Positions 1-10,103 of a stretch of 64,000 nt of DNA are shown piece by piece. The stretch's first letter is position 1, and each line of letters starts with the position of its first letter. Source of the stretch: Priestia aryabhattai B8W22 (GTDB lineage Bacteria > Bacillota > Bacilli > Bacillales > Bacillaceae_H). The notes below the pieces were generated by a model. The model did no database searches. It was given only the letters and a program-made list of their open reading frames with translations, and was not told the origin of the DNA. The stretch spans positions 1-64,000 of the forward strand of contig NZ_JYOO01000005.1 of the NCBI RefSeq assembly GCF_000956595.1. The letters run 5' to 3'. A program made the position numbers and the translations under genes.

Positions 1-18
1 CTAACCTACTTGGGTTAG
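1..18 (-). terminator. rpmA terminator hairpin (window edge)
   Basis: On the minus strand CTAACC and GGTTAG pair around a 6-nt loop 18 nt beyond the rpmA stop codon. The U-tract that would confirm an intrinsic terminator lies outside the window. Confidence 0.5.
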
Positions 19-35
19 AGTTTTCTTTTTGTATC

Positions 36-678
<643 letters not shown>

Positions 679-687
679 TTGTTATAA

Positions 688-996
688 TTACGCGTTGATA
701 GCGTCGATTACAACTTTTGTGTAAGGTTGACGGTGACCTTGCTTACGACGATAGTTTTTCTTTGCTTTGTATTTAAATACAGTGATCTTTTTAGCGCGAC
801 CTTGTTTTTCAACTTTAGCCGTAACTGTTGCACCTTCTACGAAAGGAACACCAACTTTAACGCTGTCGCCACCTACAAATAATACTTTGTCAAAAGTAAC
901 TGTTTCGCCTTGTTCACCAGCAAGTTTTTCAACGTAGATTGCTTGACCAGCCTCTACTTTAATTTGCTTACCACCAGTTTCAATAATTGCGTACAT
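688..996 (-). CDS. rplU: 50S ribosomal protein L21
   Basis: L21 of the large subunit, 102 aa starting [11 protein letters not shown], with the conserved [13 protein letters not shown]-terminal segment that contacts 23S rRNA. I use the ATG at 996, which has AGGAGG 8 nt upstream. The GTG at 1005 overlaps the ribosome binding site and is rejected. First gene of the rplU-prp-rpmA operon, behind a structured leader. Confidence 0.97.
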   Translation of the reverse strand: MYAIIETGGKQIKVEAGQAIYVEKLAGEQGETVTFDKVLFVGGDSVKVGVPFVEGATVTAKVEKQGRAKKITVFKYKAKKNYRRKQGHRQPYTKVVIDAINA

Positions 997-1011
997 TCTC
1001 TGCACCTCCTC

Positions 1012-1095
1012 TAAAAACTAAGACTCGCCATCACAGGTGTTCAAGTGAACTTAAAACCTGTTCTGAGCGGTTGTAGCACGGGTGCTACAAACCAA
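1012..1095 (-). ncRNA. Ribosomal protein L21 leader
   Basis: The untranslated stretch upstream of rplU folds into a strong hairpin with GTAGCAC and GTGCTAC arms separated by two bases, followed by a second pairing region containing AGGTTTTAAG and CTTGAACACCT. Position and hairpin agree with the Firmicutes L21 leader family, in which L21 is thought to control its own operon. The boundaries are approximate; I could not run a covariance search. Confidence 0.7.
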
Positions 1096-1103
1096 CATAT
1101 TAA

Positions 1104-1133
1104 ATCTTACTACAAATCAAAGGTTAGTGTCAA
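1104..1133 (-). promoter_or_regulatory. Sigma-A promoter of rplU operon
   Basis: Minus strand TTGACA (1128-1133), an 18-nt spacer and TAAGAT (1104-1109). This would start transcription near 1097, just ahead of the L21 leader. Confidence 0.7.
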
Positions 1134-1160
1134 TTGGAATTCATCTTTTCTTCTAAAAAT

Positions 1161-2624
1161 TTATATAGAAGCAGAGACCCCTTTTTGAATCTGCTCATTC
1201 GACCCCAATTGACGCAAAACAAATGCGTTTGTATAATCATCGCTTGGCGTAAGATATACGGTTTTTTTAACCATTTTCTCTAAAGCTTTGAGAAATCCTT
1301 GAACTTTCATTTCATTTATCACATCACTTCGCGTCTCAATCCAAATAGCCTCTTCTTCCGCGCCGCGATGTTCCCAAATTACACGTTCAATTTGAAAAGC
1401 AGCCGTTTTGGAATCAATCATTTTACCGGTTCCTTCACATACTTCACAAGGCATAGTTAATGTTGATCCAATACTATTGCGCACTTTCTTACGCGTTAAT
1501 TGCAATATGCCGAGCTCTGTAAAGCCAACTACATTCGTCCGCACTTCATCTTGTTCACATAGCTTTTTCATATACCTTTCTACTTCTGTCCGATCTTCTT
1601 TATGAGGCATATTTATAAAATCAATTAAGATCATGCCGCCTAAGTGACGTAATTGCATCTGTTTGGACAGTTCATACGCAGCTTCCATATTTGTTTGAAG
1701 CATTGTCTTTCGAATATTATCTTTTCCTGAAAACTTCCCAGTGTTCACGTCCACGACCGTCATCGCTTCCGTTTCGTCAATCACGATATAGCCTCCGCTT
1801 TTGAGCCACACGATTCGCTTTAAAAGCTTCTCTATTTGCCGTTCCACATCATAAAAAGAGAAAATATTTTCATTTCCTTTATAGTACTCTATTGACGAGT
1901 TAGGGTAGGTAGTTTGAAGATGCTGATATAGGTCGAAGTCATCTACTACTATCCCATCAATTCCTTGTTGAAGTGCAGCTTGCACTCTTGTTTCGAGAAA
2001 ATCTTGTCCTTTGCTGACTAGGACAGGAGCTTTCATTCCCTGAGTCTGTCGTTCAAGGCGCTCATATTTCTTCTGTAGCTCTTTTATTTTATGTTGGACC
2101 GCAGCTTCTGATTTTTCCTCAATCGCTGTTCGAAATAAAAAGCCTTCCCCCCCCTGTTTTAACCGCTCACCAAGCTGTTTCCACTTTTGGCGTTTTGGCT
2201 CATCTATTTTTTTGGATACAGCGACATAGTTTCCGTGCGGTAAATATACAAGCTCATCAGAAGAAAATTCAATAATACCCGTCAGCTTCGGCCCTTTTGT
2301 CCCAATGCCTTCTTTTACAACTTGAACTAGTACTTTTTCTCCTTCACGAATAAAAGCAGACATCGGCTGCTGATCTTTGTGAGGATTCTCTGACTGCTGA
2401 TAAGATACAAGTTCATTTCGATGAATAAATCCGTTCATTGATAAACCGATATCGATAAAAGCTGCTTGCATATGCGGCAGCACTTTTACGACTTTACCCC
2501 AATATATATCACCAATAATTTGATTCTCGCTTTGTTCTTCTAAATATATTTTTTCTAGTGCTTTATCGTTTATCACGGCTATACGTTTTGAAGAAGTAGC
2601 CGCGTTAATGATACATGCTTTCAC
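1161..2624 (-). CDS. rng: Ribonuclease G/E family endoribonuclease
   Basis: Single-strand endoribonuclease of the RNase E/G family, acting in RNA maturation and decay. The protein is about 487 aa, the size of RNase G. It shows an N-terminal S1-type RNA-binding region (IIGDIYWGKVVKVLPHMQAAFIDIG), the metal-binding catalytic segments VDVNTGKFSG and MILIDFINM with conserved Asp residues, and the CEVCEGTGK zinc-link segment near the C-terminus. I prefer the GTG at 2624 because GTGAGG lies 8 nt before it; the ATG at 2630 is only 2 nt from that site. B. subtilis 168 is known to lack an RNase E/G enzyme, so this gene between spoIVFB and rplU separates this organism from it. Confidence 0.92.
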   Translation of the reverse strand: MKACIINAATSSKRIAVINDKALEKIYLEEQSENQIIGDIYWGKVVKVLPHMQAAFIDIGLSMNGFIHRNELVSYQQSENPHKDQQPMSAFIREGEKVLVQVVKEGIGTKGPKLTGIIEFSSDELVYLPHGNYVAVSKKIDEPKRQKWKQLGERLKQGGEGFLFRTAIEEKSEAAVQHKIKELQKKYERLERQTQGMKAPVLVSKGQDFLETRVQAALQQGIDGIVVDDFDLYQHLQTTYPNSSIEYYKGNENIFSFYDVERQIEKLLKRIVWLKSGGYIVIDETEAMTVVDVNTGKFSGKDNIRKTMLQTNMEAAYELSKQMQLRHLGGMILIDFINMPHKEDRTEVERYMKKLCEQDEVRTNVVGFTELGILQLTRKKVRNSIGSTLTMPCEVCEGTGKMIDSKTAAFQIERVIWEHRGAEEEAIWIETRSDVINEMKVQGFLKALEKMVKKTVYLTPSDDYTNAFVLRQLGSNEQIQKGVSASI

Positions 2625-2657
2625 ATACATTGCCTCACTTTAATCTAAATTCATAGG

Positions 2658-2689
2658 AAAAAGTTCGGTCAGTGCAACCGAACTTTTTT
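2658..2689 (-). terminator. spoIVFB terminator
   Basis: AAAAAGTTCGGT and ACCGAACTTTTTT pair around a 7-nt loop, with T-runs on both strands. It lies just past the spoIVFB stop codon and before rng, so rng is probably transcribed separately. Confidence 0.85.
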
Positions 2690-2713
2690 CATTCTATTCT
2701 ATGTTACTAGAAA

Positions 2714-3580
2714 TCAGTAAACTGTTACAAGTTCATCTAGTGGGCTATTTGTTCTTTTTTCTACAAAGTAAGCGTGTAGAAGTTCATTTTCATCAATTTG
2801 TACATGCTCGCCTGTTTGAGATGTAGCAATAATCATATGCTTACAACCTCTTTGAAATTTTTGCAGGACTTGATGGAGCGTCTCACTGGTTGATACACTT
2901 AGCGTTTTTAAAGCTCCAATTGGATGTTCTTTTCCATGATACCTCTCCAACAAAAAGCGCATGTAGACAAATTGCCTGCTCTTCCATTCCAAATATCCGG
3001 ATATAATTAAAAATGAAATAACAATCCATAAGTGCAGCTGAAAAGGATGCATAATGACGGCGTAGATAATACCGCTAGCTAAAAAAAACGTTGATAACCG
3101 GAGCGCAAGCTTATGCGCTTCTAAAAATGGTAAAGAACGACTGCACATTAAAAAAAGCAGCTTCCCTCCGTCCAATGGCCAAATGGGCAAAAGGTTAAAC
3201 AGTAAAATTACCGTGCATTGAAACATAAATTGCTCATACGTTTCCAAGGACAACACATTTATTTTCATTAATAAAAAAGCTGCTCCAAACATCCAAAGAT
3301 GCTGAAGAGGTCCACTTATTGTCACAATAAACTCTTCTCGAAATGGACGATTACCATGTTCATCTACTTCTGCTACTCCCCCAAAAGGTAAGAGCATAAT
3401 TCTGCGAATCCGCCAAGAAAAACACTGAGCCGCTACGGCGTGGCCCAGTTCATGAATAATTACAATAATAAATAACAAAAAAAGCTGCTTTACCGTAGCC
3501 GTTAAGATACCAATTACGAAAATCCCCCAAAACAATGGATGAATGTGAATTTTCATCAATAACGAAAAAGCACTATTCAA
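2714..3580 (-). CDS. spoIVFB: Sigma-K factor processing site-2 protease SpoIVFB
   Basis: Intramembrane metalloprotease that cleaves pro-sigma-K in the outer forespore membrane during sporulation. The 288 aa match the B. subtilis length. The zinc motif HELGH is at residues 43-47 within a transmembrane segment, and the second motif NLLPIWPLDGG supplies the conserved Asp ligand. Several further hydrophobic segments follow. The soluble C-terminal region (FQRGCKHMIIA...) is the CBS-like domain that binds ATP. The gene overlaps the 3' end of spoIVFA by 8 nt, so the inhibitor and the protease are translationally coupled. Confidence 0.96.
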   Translation of the reverse strand: MNSAFSLLMKIHIHPLFWGIFVIGILTATVKQLFLLFIIVIIHELGHAVAAQCFSWRIRRIMLLPFGGVAEVDEHGNRPFREEFIVTISGPLQHLWMFGAAFLLMKINVLSLETYEQFMFQCTVILLFNLLPIWPLDGGKLLFLMCSRSLPFLEAHKLALRLSTFFLASGIIYAVIMHPFQLHLWIVISFLIISGYLEWKSRQFVYMRFLLERYHGKEHPIGALKTLSVSTSETLHQVLQKFQRGCKHMIIATSQTGEHVQIDENELLHAYFVEKRTNSPLDELVTVY

Positions 3581-4355
3581 ATTGAATCACCTGACTAGGA
3601 TCCACAAACTTATCGCCTTTTTTAATAGCAAAATAGAATGTTCCAGCATCGCCTTTTTTACTGTTTTCCACAATTCCTACTTCTTTGCCTTTATTTACAA
3701 AATCATACATACTAACATTGATTTTTTTAAGCTGTCCATACCACGTTTCGGTTCCATCAGCATGTTGAATAATAACCGTATTCCCAGTATCATCACGTTT
3801 TCCTACATACCTTACAATACCTTCACTCATTGCTTCTACAACAGAATCCACTCCTGTTTGAACCGTCACGCCTTGCTTACTTTGAGCAAATGTTTCTGTT
3901 ACTTTCCCGGAAGCTGGAGTAGCGTATTCTCCGCTTACACTTTGCTCCGTTTTGCTAGACTCTTTATTCGGCAGTAGCGTTAACGGCTTCCCAAACTTAT
4001 CTTCATACCAGGAGGAAACAGCTGCAAACTGAAATTCTTTATCCATTGTTTGTTGAACCACCACTCTGCCCTGTTCGAAAGTAGGAGAAGCGTTCTTGAA
4101 CATAATTCCTACAATTAACACTAAGCAGGCCGAAGCTAAAATTTTAAATAAAAAGCGTTCTTTTCGAAATAACGGGTGATATTCCTTTGCTGATGGTGTG
4201 TATTCAACCGCAGAATAATCCATCGATCCATATTTTTCTTCTTCACTCATTAAGGACGTATGAAGAGGTTCTTGAGGAAGACGCTTCGTTGTATTTAATT
4301 GTTTTCGCTTACGCTCAGCAATTCGTTTACGGATTTCATCAGCACGTCGATTCAT
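3573..4355 (-). CDS. spoIVFA: Stage IV sporulation protein SpoIVFA, regulator of SpoIVFB
   Basis: Holds SpoIVFB inactive, together with BofA, until the forespore signal arrives. The 260-aa protein has a basic cytoplasmic N-terminus, one transmembrane segment at about residues 69-86 (FLFKILASACLVLIVGIMF) and a C-terminal LytM/M23-like fold (VIIQHADGTETWYGQLKKI). That fold lacks a complete zinc site, so it is probably not a peptidase; forespore SpoIVB is known to cut this region. Transcribed with spoIVFB. Confidence 0.94.
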   Translation of the reverse strand: MNRRADEIRKRIAERKRKQLNTTKRLPQEPLHTSLMSEEEKYGSMDYSAVEYTPSAKEYHPLFRKERFLFKILASACLVLIVGIMFKNASPTFEQGRVVVQQTMDKEFQFAAVSSWYEDKFGKPLTLLPNKESSKTEQSVSGEYATPASGKVTETFAQSKQGVTVQTGVDSVVEAMSEGIVRYVGKRDDTGNTVIIQHADGTETWYGQLKKINVSMYDFVNKGKEVGIVENSKKGDAGTFYFAIKKGDKFVDPSQVIQFE

Positions 4356-4447
4356 GATTCATCATTCTCCTTGTTCTTATCGTATAATCAACTATATGAC
4401 TTGTCCGTGGAGCTTATGACAGCTTGACTCTACAAAATCACACAAAT

Positions 4448-4476
4448 AAAAAAAGCTTCCTCTATCGGAAGCTTTT
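4448..4476 (-). terminator. minD terminator
   Basis: AAAAAGCTTCC and GGAAGCTTTTT pair around TCTATC immediately after the minD stop codon. This closes the mreBCD-minCD unit. Confidence 0.85.
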
Positions 4477-5282
4477 TAAGAACGAACACCAAAGAATCGT
4501 TTAATACGTGCAAACATTCCCTTATCTTCTTCATCTAACGATTGAAGAGGAACCGTTTCACCTAGAATACGTCTTGCAATATTACGATATGCAATTGATG
4601 CTTTGCTTGATGGATCCATGACAATTGGTTCACCGTTGTTAGAAGCACGAATAACATTTTCATCGTCAGCAACGATTCCAATTAAATCAACAGCCAGAAG
4701 CTGAGAAATTTCTTCCACGTCCAGCATGTCTCCATTTTTCATCATATGACTACGGATTCGGTTAATAACCAGTTTTGGAGATTCGATATCCTCTTGCTCC
4801 AATAATCCAATAATACGGTCAGCATCACGAACAGCTGAAACTTCCGGTGTTGTCACAACGAGTGCCTTATCAGCGCCAGCTACGGCATTCTTATAGCCTT
4901 GTTCAATACCAGCTGGGCAATCAATAACCACATAGTCATAGTCTTGCTTTAACTGAAGAACTAACTCTCGCATTTGTTCTGGTTGAACAGCTGTTTTGTC
5001 ACTCGTTTGAGCAGCAGGAAGTAAGTACAAACATTCAAAACGCTTGTCCTTAATCAAGGCTTTTTGCGGTTGGCATCGACCTTCTACCACGTCTACAAGA
5101 TCATAAATAATACGATTTTCAAGCCCCATTACAACATCCAAGTTGCGTAAGCCGATATCAGTGTCTACTAGACACACGCGCTTTCCAGCTAATGCTAGAG
5201 CAGTACCTAAATTGGCTGATGTCGTTGTTTTTCCAACTCCACCTTTACCAGACGTAACAACAATAGCCTCTCCCACTGTCAA
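4476..5282 (-). CDS. minD: Septum site-determining ATPase MinD
   Basis: Membrane-associated ATPase that recruits MinC to block FtsZ rings near the poles. It has the deviant Walker A motif GKGGVGKTT at residues 12-20, the switch segment VIDCPAGIEQGYKNA, and a C-terminal amphipathic membrane-targeting helix (GMFARIKRFFGVRS). The 268 aa match the family. It overlaps the end of minC by 4 nt (ATGA), indicating coupling. Confidence 0.97.
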   Translation of the reverse strand: MTVGEAIVVTSGKGGVGKTTTSANLGTALALAGKRVCLVDTDIGLRNLDVVMGLENRIIYDLVDVVEGRCQPQKALIKDKRFECLYLLPAAQTSDKTAVQPEQMRELVLQLKQDYDYVVIDCPAGIEQGYKNAVAGADKALVVTTPEVSAVRDADRIIGLLEQEDIESPKLVINRIRSHMMKNGDMLDVEEISQLLAVDLIGIVADDENVIRASNNGEPIVMDPSSKASIAYRNIARRILGETVPLQSLDEEDKGMFARIKRFFGVRS

Positions 5283-5971
5283 ATTCTCCTTTCTACCCTG
5301 GTCAAATTCGGTCTTAGATGCGGTAAAGCTTGCACGCGATCTATCACCATTTGATCATTATCATCTAAGTATGCACATTCCATTATATTCTCTTCCTTCT
5401 CACTGCGCTCTTCTTCTGATCGGGTAATGATATCAGCAATGCGCAGTTGTGAAGGTTTCATTAACGATGCAGCAATAACGGCGTTTTTATTGCCTCGATA
5501 TCCTGCATGAGCAATCCCTTTTAAAGCACCTAATACAAATAAATTTCCTCCAGCTACAACGGTTCCTCCGGGATTTACGTCTCCGACTAGAAGCAAATCG
5601 CCTTCTACATGGAGAACCTGTCCTGAACGAACTACCTTTGTAACAGATACTAATTCACTTTCTTCTCTTACTCGGACTGCATCTTGCTTTAAAATAACGT
5701 TACTATCAATTTGTTTAACTACTAAATACTGATTTTCTTCTATGAGCGCCTTCAATTCGGTTTCCTGCTCTGTAGTTAAATAACGATTTCCGATTTTGAC
5801 ATACACTGTGACGATTTGATCGGCATCGCCATGCTTATTTGTCAAAAGCTTCGTCTTAAGTTCCGTCAAAAGCTCTGCAAATGAACATCTATCATTGAGA
5901 TGCAACGTTAATCCATCTTTTGTTCCTTTAATTGTCACATTTTGTTGCTTTTGTTTATTCAAGACGCTCAC
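5279..5971 (-). CDS. minC: Septum site-determining protein MinC
   Basis: FtsZ polymerisation inhibitor activated by MinD. The 230-aa protein has an N-terminal FtsZ-inhibitory domain (NVTIKGTKDGLTLHL) and a C-terminal beta-helix with the GDVNPGGTVVAGGNLFVLG repeat region that dimerises and binds MinD. A 107-nt gap separates it from mreD; no terminator is visible there, so read-through from mreBCD is likely. Confidence 0.96.
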   Translation of the reverse strand: MSVLNKQKQQNVTIKGTKDGLTLHLNDRCSFAELLTELKTKLLTNKHGDADQIVTVYVKIGNRYLTTEQETELKALIEENQYLVVKQIDSNVILKQDAVRVREESELVSVTKVVRSGQVLHVEGDLLLVGDVNPGGTVVAGGNLFVLGALKGIAHAGYRGNKNAVIAASLMKPSQLRIADIITRSEEERSEKEENIMECAYLDDNDQMVIDRVQALPHLRPNLTRVERRI

Positions 5972-6078
5972 CTCAACGAATATATAATTTCGACAGAGAC
6001 TTACTCAATTCCTTTTTTTCGTTTCTTCAATCAGCATTTTTATCACATCACGAACGAGAAGCGTAATATATTTTCGGA

Positions 6079-6597
6079 TCAGCGTTCATCGATAAATTTA
6101 GCGAAATATTGAAAACATCTTTGAAGCGGAAATGCAAAAATGAGTGCAAATATGGCATTTAAAATGATGGTTGCGTAAAATCGCTCTTGCAAGAAGCGAC
6201 CAATGGTCATATCGGATATATTAATAATGCTATTAATGCCATATACATAAAACTCAATAATGGCTACAGCTAATAGCGACATGCAGATTACGATAAGCGT
6301 ATTTTGCTGAAAAATCTTCATTAGTTTTGATACGATATAGCATACGGCCGGCAATCCAAGCGCGTATACTCCTAAGACATCCGTAAAGGCAATATCGTAC
6401 ATGAATCCAAGGATTACTCCATATAGCATCGCTTGCTTTGGATGATAATACACTGCCATAAAAGCCAGTACCACTACAACAAAGTGAGGCGATAGAATCC
6501 AGTCTCGCCATGGTGATGCCATGGCAACAAAATTAACAAAGATACTTTCAAACATAAAAACGACAAGCACGAGAATAGGAAGGACAAACCGCTTCAT
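6079..6597 (-). CDS. mreD: Rod shape-determining protein MreD
   Basis: Small polytopic membrane component of the elongation complex with MreB, MreC and RodA. The 172 aa are almost entirely hydrophobic, with five to six predicted membrane segments. It starts on the last base of mreC (1-nt overlap), as in other Bacillus mre operons. The call rests on size, topology and position, because MreD sequence is poorly conserved. Confidence 0.93.
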   Translation of the reverse strand: MKRFVLPILVLVVFMFESIFVNFVAMASPWRDWILSPHFVVVVLAFMAVYYHPKQAMLYGVILGFMYDIAFTDVLGVYALGLPAVCYIVSKLMKIFQQNTLIVICMSLLAVAIIEFYVYGINSIINISDMTIGRFLQERFYATIILNAIFALIFAFPLQRCFQYFAKFIDER

Positions 6598-7478
6598 CAG
6601 TTAGCCTCCTCCGCCCCTAAATCGTCTTCAGCAGCGGGCGCACTTCTTTTAGCTACAACTACGTTATCTAAGTCATACAAGTCAGCAGCAGGTTTGATAT
6701 AAGCTTTTTTTGTTAATCCATATTCATCAGGCTCAATTTTTGTGATAACGCCAATTGGAAGATTGCTAGGAAAAATGCCGTCTTCTTGTCCTAGACCGGA
6801 CGTTACTACTTTTTGCTTTTCTTTAATATCAGCATCAAAAGGAATACGACGCATAACAAGCGCCTGTTCTTTATCATCATAGCCTTCAATTAAACCAAAC
6901 ACTTCTTTTTTAGCCTGAATTTTAGCAGATACACGGTTCGTACGATCTGATGAACTAATTAACTGCACAGTAGATGTAAACTTAGATGCATGCTTCACTT
7001 TACCAATCAGCCCTTCAGGAGTCATAACAGCCATATTTTCCTGCACATTATGAACCGTCCCTTTATCAATGGCAATTACCTCATGCCAACGGTCTGGATT
7101 ACGAGCAATAACTGTTGCTTCGATTGGGTTGTATTGACTTAAATCCGTTTTTTTGTCGAGCTGTGCTCTTAATTTTTTATTTTCTTGCTGCAAAGCGTTG
7201 GCTTTCGTTTCTAATTGCATGCGTTCGTCTAAACGGGCTTTTAATACCTCGTTTTCTTCGTATGTACGCTTTAAGTCACCTACATTCTGAAAGAAACCCG
7301 CTACAAATTGTGCGGGTTCATTAAAGGTAGCCTGAACAAGACCAACCGTATCTTTGACAAACTGTTCAGGCCACGTTACATTTTTACGACCATTTAACGA
7401 AAAACCAATCAATGCCACTAATACAATAATACTGACCAATAAAATAACTAAACGTTTATTTAAGAAAAATTGTGGCAC
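6597..7478 (-). CDS. mreC: Rod shape-determining protein MreC
   Basis: Bitopic membrane protein linking cytoplasmic MreB to the cell-wall synthases. The 293-aa protein has a transmembrane segment at about residues 9-27, a coiled coil from about 70 to 112 (EENEVLKARLDERMQLETKA), and the two-lobed beta-barrel domain with IARNPDRWHEVIAIDKG and GLIGKV motifs. It lies 19 nt after mreB. Confidence 0.96.
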   Translation of the reverse strand: MPQFFLNKRLVILLVSIIVLVALIGFSLNGRKNVTWPEQFVKDTVGLVQATFNEPAQFVAGFFQNVGDLKRTYEENEVLKARLDERMQLETKANALQQENKKLRAQLDKKTDLSQYNPIEATVIARNPDRWHEVIAIDKGTVHNVQENMAVMTPEGLIGKVKHASKFTSTVQLISSSDRTNRVSAKIQAKKEVFGLIEGYDDKEQALVMRRIPFDADIKEKQKVVTSGLGQEDGIFPSNLPIGVITKIEPDEYGLTKKAYIKPAADLYDLDNVVVAKRSAPAAEDDLGAEEAN

Positions 7479-7497
7479 GATCTACACCTCTTAATAT

Positions 7498-8523
7498 TTA
7501 GCGATATGAATCGCTTGTACGATTTTTAAATAAATCAATGTGTTCTAACGCTTTACCAGTTCCAATTGCAACACAGTCAAGCGGATCTTCTGCGATGACA
7601 ACCGGCATATTTGTTTCTTCACTAATAACTTTATCTAAATTACGTAGCAATGCGCCACCGCCTGTTAATACAATACCGCGATCCATAATATCTGCCGCAA
7701 GTTCAGGTGGTGTTTTTTCTAATGTACTTTTTACTGAATCTACAATAGAAGCCACTGTATCTTTTAGCGCTTCTGCAATTTCTTCTGCTGAAATTTCGAT
7801 TGTTTTCGGTAGACCTGTTAGTAAGTCACGTCCGCGAATTTCCATGTTTTCAATACCTTCTGGAATTCCGGCAGAACCGACTTCTACTTTTAATGCTTCT
7901 GACGTACGCTCACCGATCATTAAATTGTAATTCTTGCGAATATATTGAATAATCGCTTCATCCATCTCGTCACCAGCGATACGGATTGACTGACATGTTA
8001 CGATTCCGCCTAAAGAAATAATCGCAACTTCTGTTGTTCCTCCGCCAATATCTACTACCATACTTCCCGTTGGCTCCCAAACCGGTAGATTGGCGCCGAT
8101 TGCTGCAGCAAACGGTTCTTCAATTGTATACGCATCACGTGCGCCAGCCTGACGAGTCGCATCAATAACGGCACGTTTCTCAACAGCTGTAATGCCAGAA
8201 GGTACACAAACCATTACATACGGCTTACCCGCAAACAAACTTTTTGTTTTTTGAGCTTGATTGATGTAATATTTCATCATCGTCGCAGTTGTTTCGTAAT
8301 CTGCAATAACTCCATCTTTCATTGGACGAAGGGCTACTACGTTCCCAGGTGTACGACCAATCATATTTTTTGCATCGTTACCTACCGCAACGATTTGTTT
8401 TGTATCAGTTTGCAAAGCCACAACAGACGGCTCACGCACAACAATTCCTTTTCCTTTTACATAAACGAGCGTATTTGCAGTACCCAAATCTATTCCAAGG
8501 TCTCTAGTACCGATTCCAAACAT
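7498..8523 (-). CDS. mreB: Actin-like rod shape-determining protein MreB
   Basis: Bacterial actin that orients lateral wall synthesis. The 341-aa product has the actin-fold ATP-binding segments [13 protein letters not shown] near the N-terminus and [15 protein letters not shown]-type phosphate-2 loop ([13 protein letters not shown] here), plus [11 protein letters not shown] use the ATG at 8523 ([10 protein letters not shown]), with GAAAGGAAG upstream; the longer GTG start adds residues not seen in the family. Confidence 0.95.
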   Translation of the reverse strand: MFGIGTRDLGIDLGTANTLVYVKGKGIVVREPSVVALQTDTKQIVAVGNDAKNMIGRTPGNVVALRPMKDGVIADYETTATMMKYYINQAQKTKSLFAGKPYVMVCVPSGITAVEKRAVIDATRQAGARDAYTIEEPFAAAIGANLPVWEPTGSMVVDIGGGTTEVAIISLGGIVTCQSIRIAGDEMDEAIIQYIRKNYNLMIGERTSEALKVEVGSAGIPEGIENMEIRGRDLLTGLPKTIEISAEEIAEALKDTVASIVDSVKSTLEKTPPELAADIMDRGIVLTGGGALLRNLDKVISEETNMPVVIAEDPLDCVAIGTGKALEHIDLFKNRTSDSYR

Positions 8524-8606
8524 GTGTCTCTTCCTTTCTCTTACCAAAATGCAAAGGTAAAAATTCCATAATTCAATTTCTTCATTTCATAAGTAACATT
8601 TTTTAT

Positions 8607-8633
8607 TTTCTATACTTTTTTCATAGATGTCAA
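8607..8633 (-). promoter_or_regulatory. Possible mreB promoter
   Basis: Minus strand TTGACA (8628-8633) is followed by an A/T-rich spacer and a weak TAGAAA/GAAAAT -10. Slightly upstream, an exact CATACAAT (8642-8649) resembles a sigma-E -10 element but has no convincing -35. The active promoter is therefore uncertain. Confidence 0.4.
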
Positions 8634-8752
8634 CGCCAAATATTGTATGATAAAAAGTCATACTTTGTCTATTAATAACGAATGATTGTAAAGAACTTGT
8701 CATTTAAAATCATGACTACTATTATAACCCAAGGATTTTAAAAAGCATAGCC

Positions 8753-9448
8753 TTACATGTATCCTTTTTCTTTTAAACTAATATATTTTCGATCCCCGAT
8801 AATTAAATGATCTAACAATTCAATTCCTATGATAAATCCGCACTCTTTTAAGCGCTTCGTTACCTCTATATCTTCTCTGCTGGGAGTAGGGTCGCCGGAG
8901 GGATGATTATGAATACAAATAAGAGATGCAGCTGAACGGCGAAAGGCTTCTTTAAATACTTCTCTTGGATGGACAATAGATGAATTGAGGCTTCCGATAA
9001 AAATGGTTTGCTTGTGGAGAACTTGATTTTTCGTGTTGAGGTATAAACAGACGAAATGCTCTTGGGACAGCACGCGCATTTCTTCCATCACATAATTAGC
9101 TCCGTCTTCAGGGCCATGAATGGTATATCGCTGACTAGATTTCCGCTGTACAATCCTCTTGCCTATTTCAATAGCCGCTATAATTTGAATCGCTTTTGCA
9201 GGTCCGATACCTTTAATATTCATCATTTCATCAAGCGATGCATGCTGTAAAAGTTGAAGACCTTCAAAATGCGTTAATATGCGATTGGACAGCTGAAGAA
9301 CAGATTCATCTTTGGTTCCAGTGCGCAGTAAAATAGCAATAAGCTCGTGGTTAGAAAGACTAGAAGCACCCATTGCCACAAGGCGCTCTCGAGGTCTTTC
9401 ATCTTGAGGAAAATCTTTAATTAGCAATGATTGATCCAATTTCGTCAC
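8753..9448 (-). CDS. radC: RadC family JAB domain protein
   Basis: Member of the RadC family, historically linked to DNA repair though the activity is unproven. The 231-aa protein has an N-terminal UPF0758 region with a helix-hairpin-helix (MNIKGIGPAKAIQIIAAIEIG) and a C-terminal MPN/JAB1 domain with the metal motif HNHPSGDPTPSRED. It lies just after maf (6-nt gap), the usual Bacillus arrangement upstream of mreB. Confidence 0.92.
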   Translation of the reverse strand: MTKLDQSLLIKDFPQDERPRERLVAMGASSLSNHELIAILLRTGTKDESVLQLSNRILTHFEGLQLLQHASLDEMMNIKGIGPAKAIQIIAAIEIGKRIVQRKSSQRYTIHGPEDGANYVMEEMRVLSQEHFVCLYLNTKNQVLHKQTIFIGSLNSSIVHPREVFKEAFRRSAASLICIHNHPSGDPTPSREDIEVTKRLKECGFIIGIELLDHLIIGDRKYISLKEKGYM

Positions 9449-9454
9449 TCCTTT

Positions 9455-10024
9455 TTAGTAGACGAAACCGTATTGTTTTAGCTCACGTATTGTTCGGGAG
9501 AGCGGCAAGCCCACCACAGAGAAATAGTCTCCTTCAATTTTCTTAACTAGCGCAGCACCGAGACCTTGAATTCCATAAGAACCAGCCTTATCCATAGGCT
9601 CTCCTGACTCTACGTACTGTACGATTTCATCTTGTTCAATCGGCCAAAACTCTACATCAGTTTGTTCATAAAACGTATGAACTTTTGCATTTGATACGAA
9701 CGCTACTCCTGTTAACACCTGATGTTTTTGACCTGACAGCATCGTAAGTGTTTCAATCGCTTCTTGTTTCGTTTTTGGCTTTCCTAAAATACGATTGCCA
9801 TATACGACAACTGTATCGGCACCTAGGACCATATCCTCTTTAAAATGCGAAGCGACGTCCACTGCTTTTTGCCTAGCTAAATCCATTACTACCTCGGACG
9901 GAGTGTATGATGGATTGACGATTTCTTCAATTGTACTAACGTGAACGGTAAAGGGAATGTGAAGCTGCTGAAGTAATTCTTTTCGACGAGGAGAGCCTGA
10001 GGCTAAAATTAATGTTTGTTTCAT
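9455..10024 (-). CDS. maf: Maf nucleotide pyrophosphatase
   Basis: Nucleoside triphosphate pyrophosphatase of the Maf/YhdE family, which hydrolyses dTTP, UTP or modified nucleotides; overexpression in B. subtilis blocks septation. The 189 aa match the family length. Motifs seen: LASGSPRRKELL at the N-terminus, GADTVV and GKPKTKQEAIE in the middle, and YGIQGLGA near the C-terminus. The ATG at 10024 is chosen because the GTG at 10033 lies inside the ribosome binding site. Confidence 0.94.
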   Translation of the reverse strand: MKQTLILASGSPRRKELLQQLHIPFTVHVSTIEEIVNPSYTPSEVVMDLARQKAVDVASHFKEDMVLGADTVVVYGNRILGKPKTKQEAIETLTMLSGQKHQVLTGVAFVSNAKVHTFYEQTDVEFWPIEQDEIVQYVESGEPMDKAGSYGIQGLGAALVKKIEGDYFSVVGLPLSRTIRELKQYGFVY

Positions 10025-10103
10025 ACATCTCACCTTTGCATTTTGATTTTAAAAAGAAGGACACACCGTTATTTTAGCAATTTCATCTCGAAATGACAAT
10101 AAA

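Noticed and set aside
3582-3977. 131-codon plus-strand ORF opposite spoIVFA
   Set aside because: Fully antisense to a well supported gene, with no ribosome binding site support.
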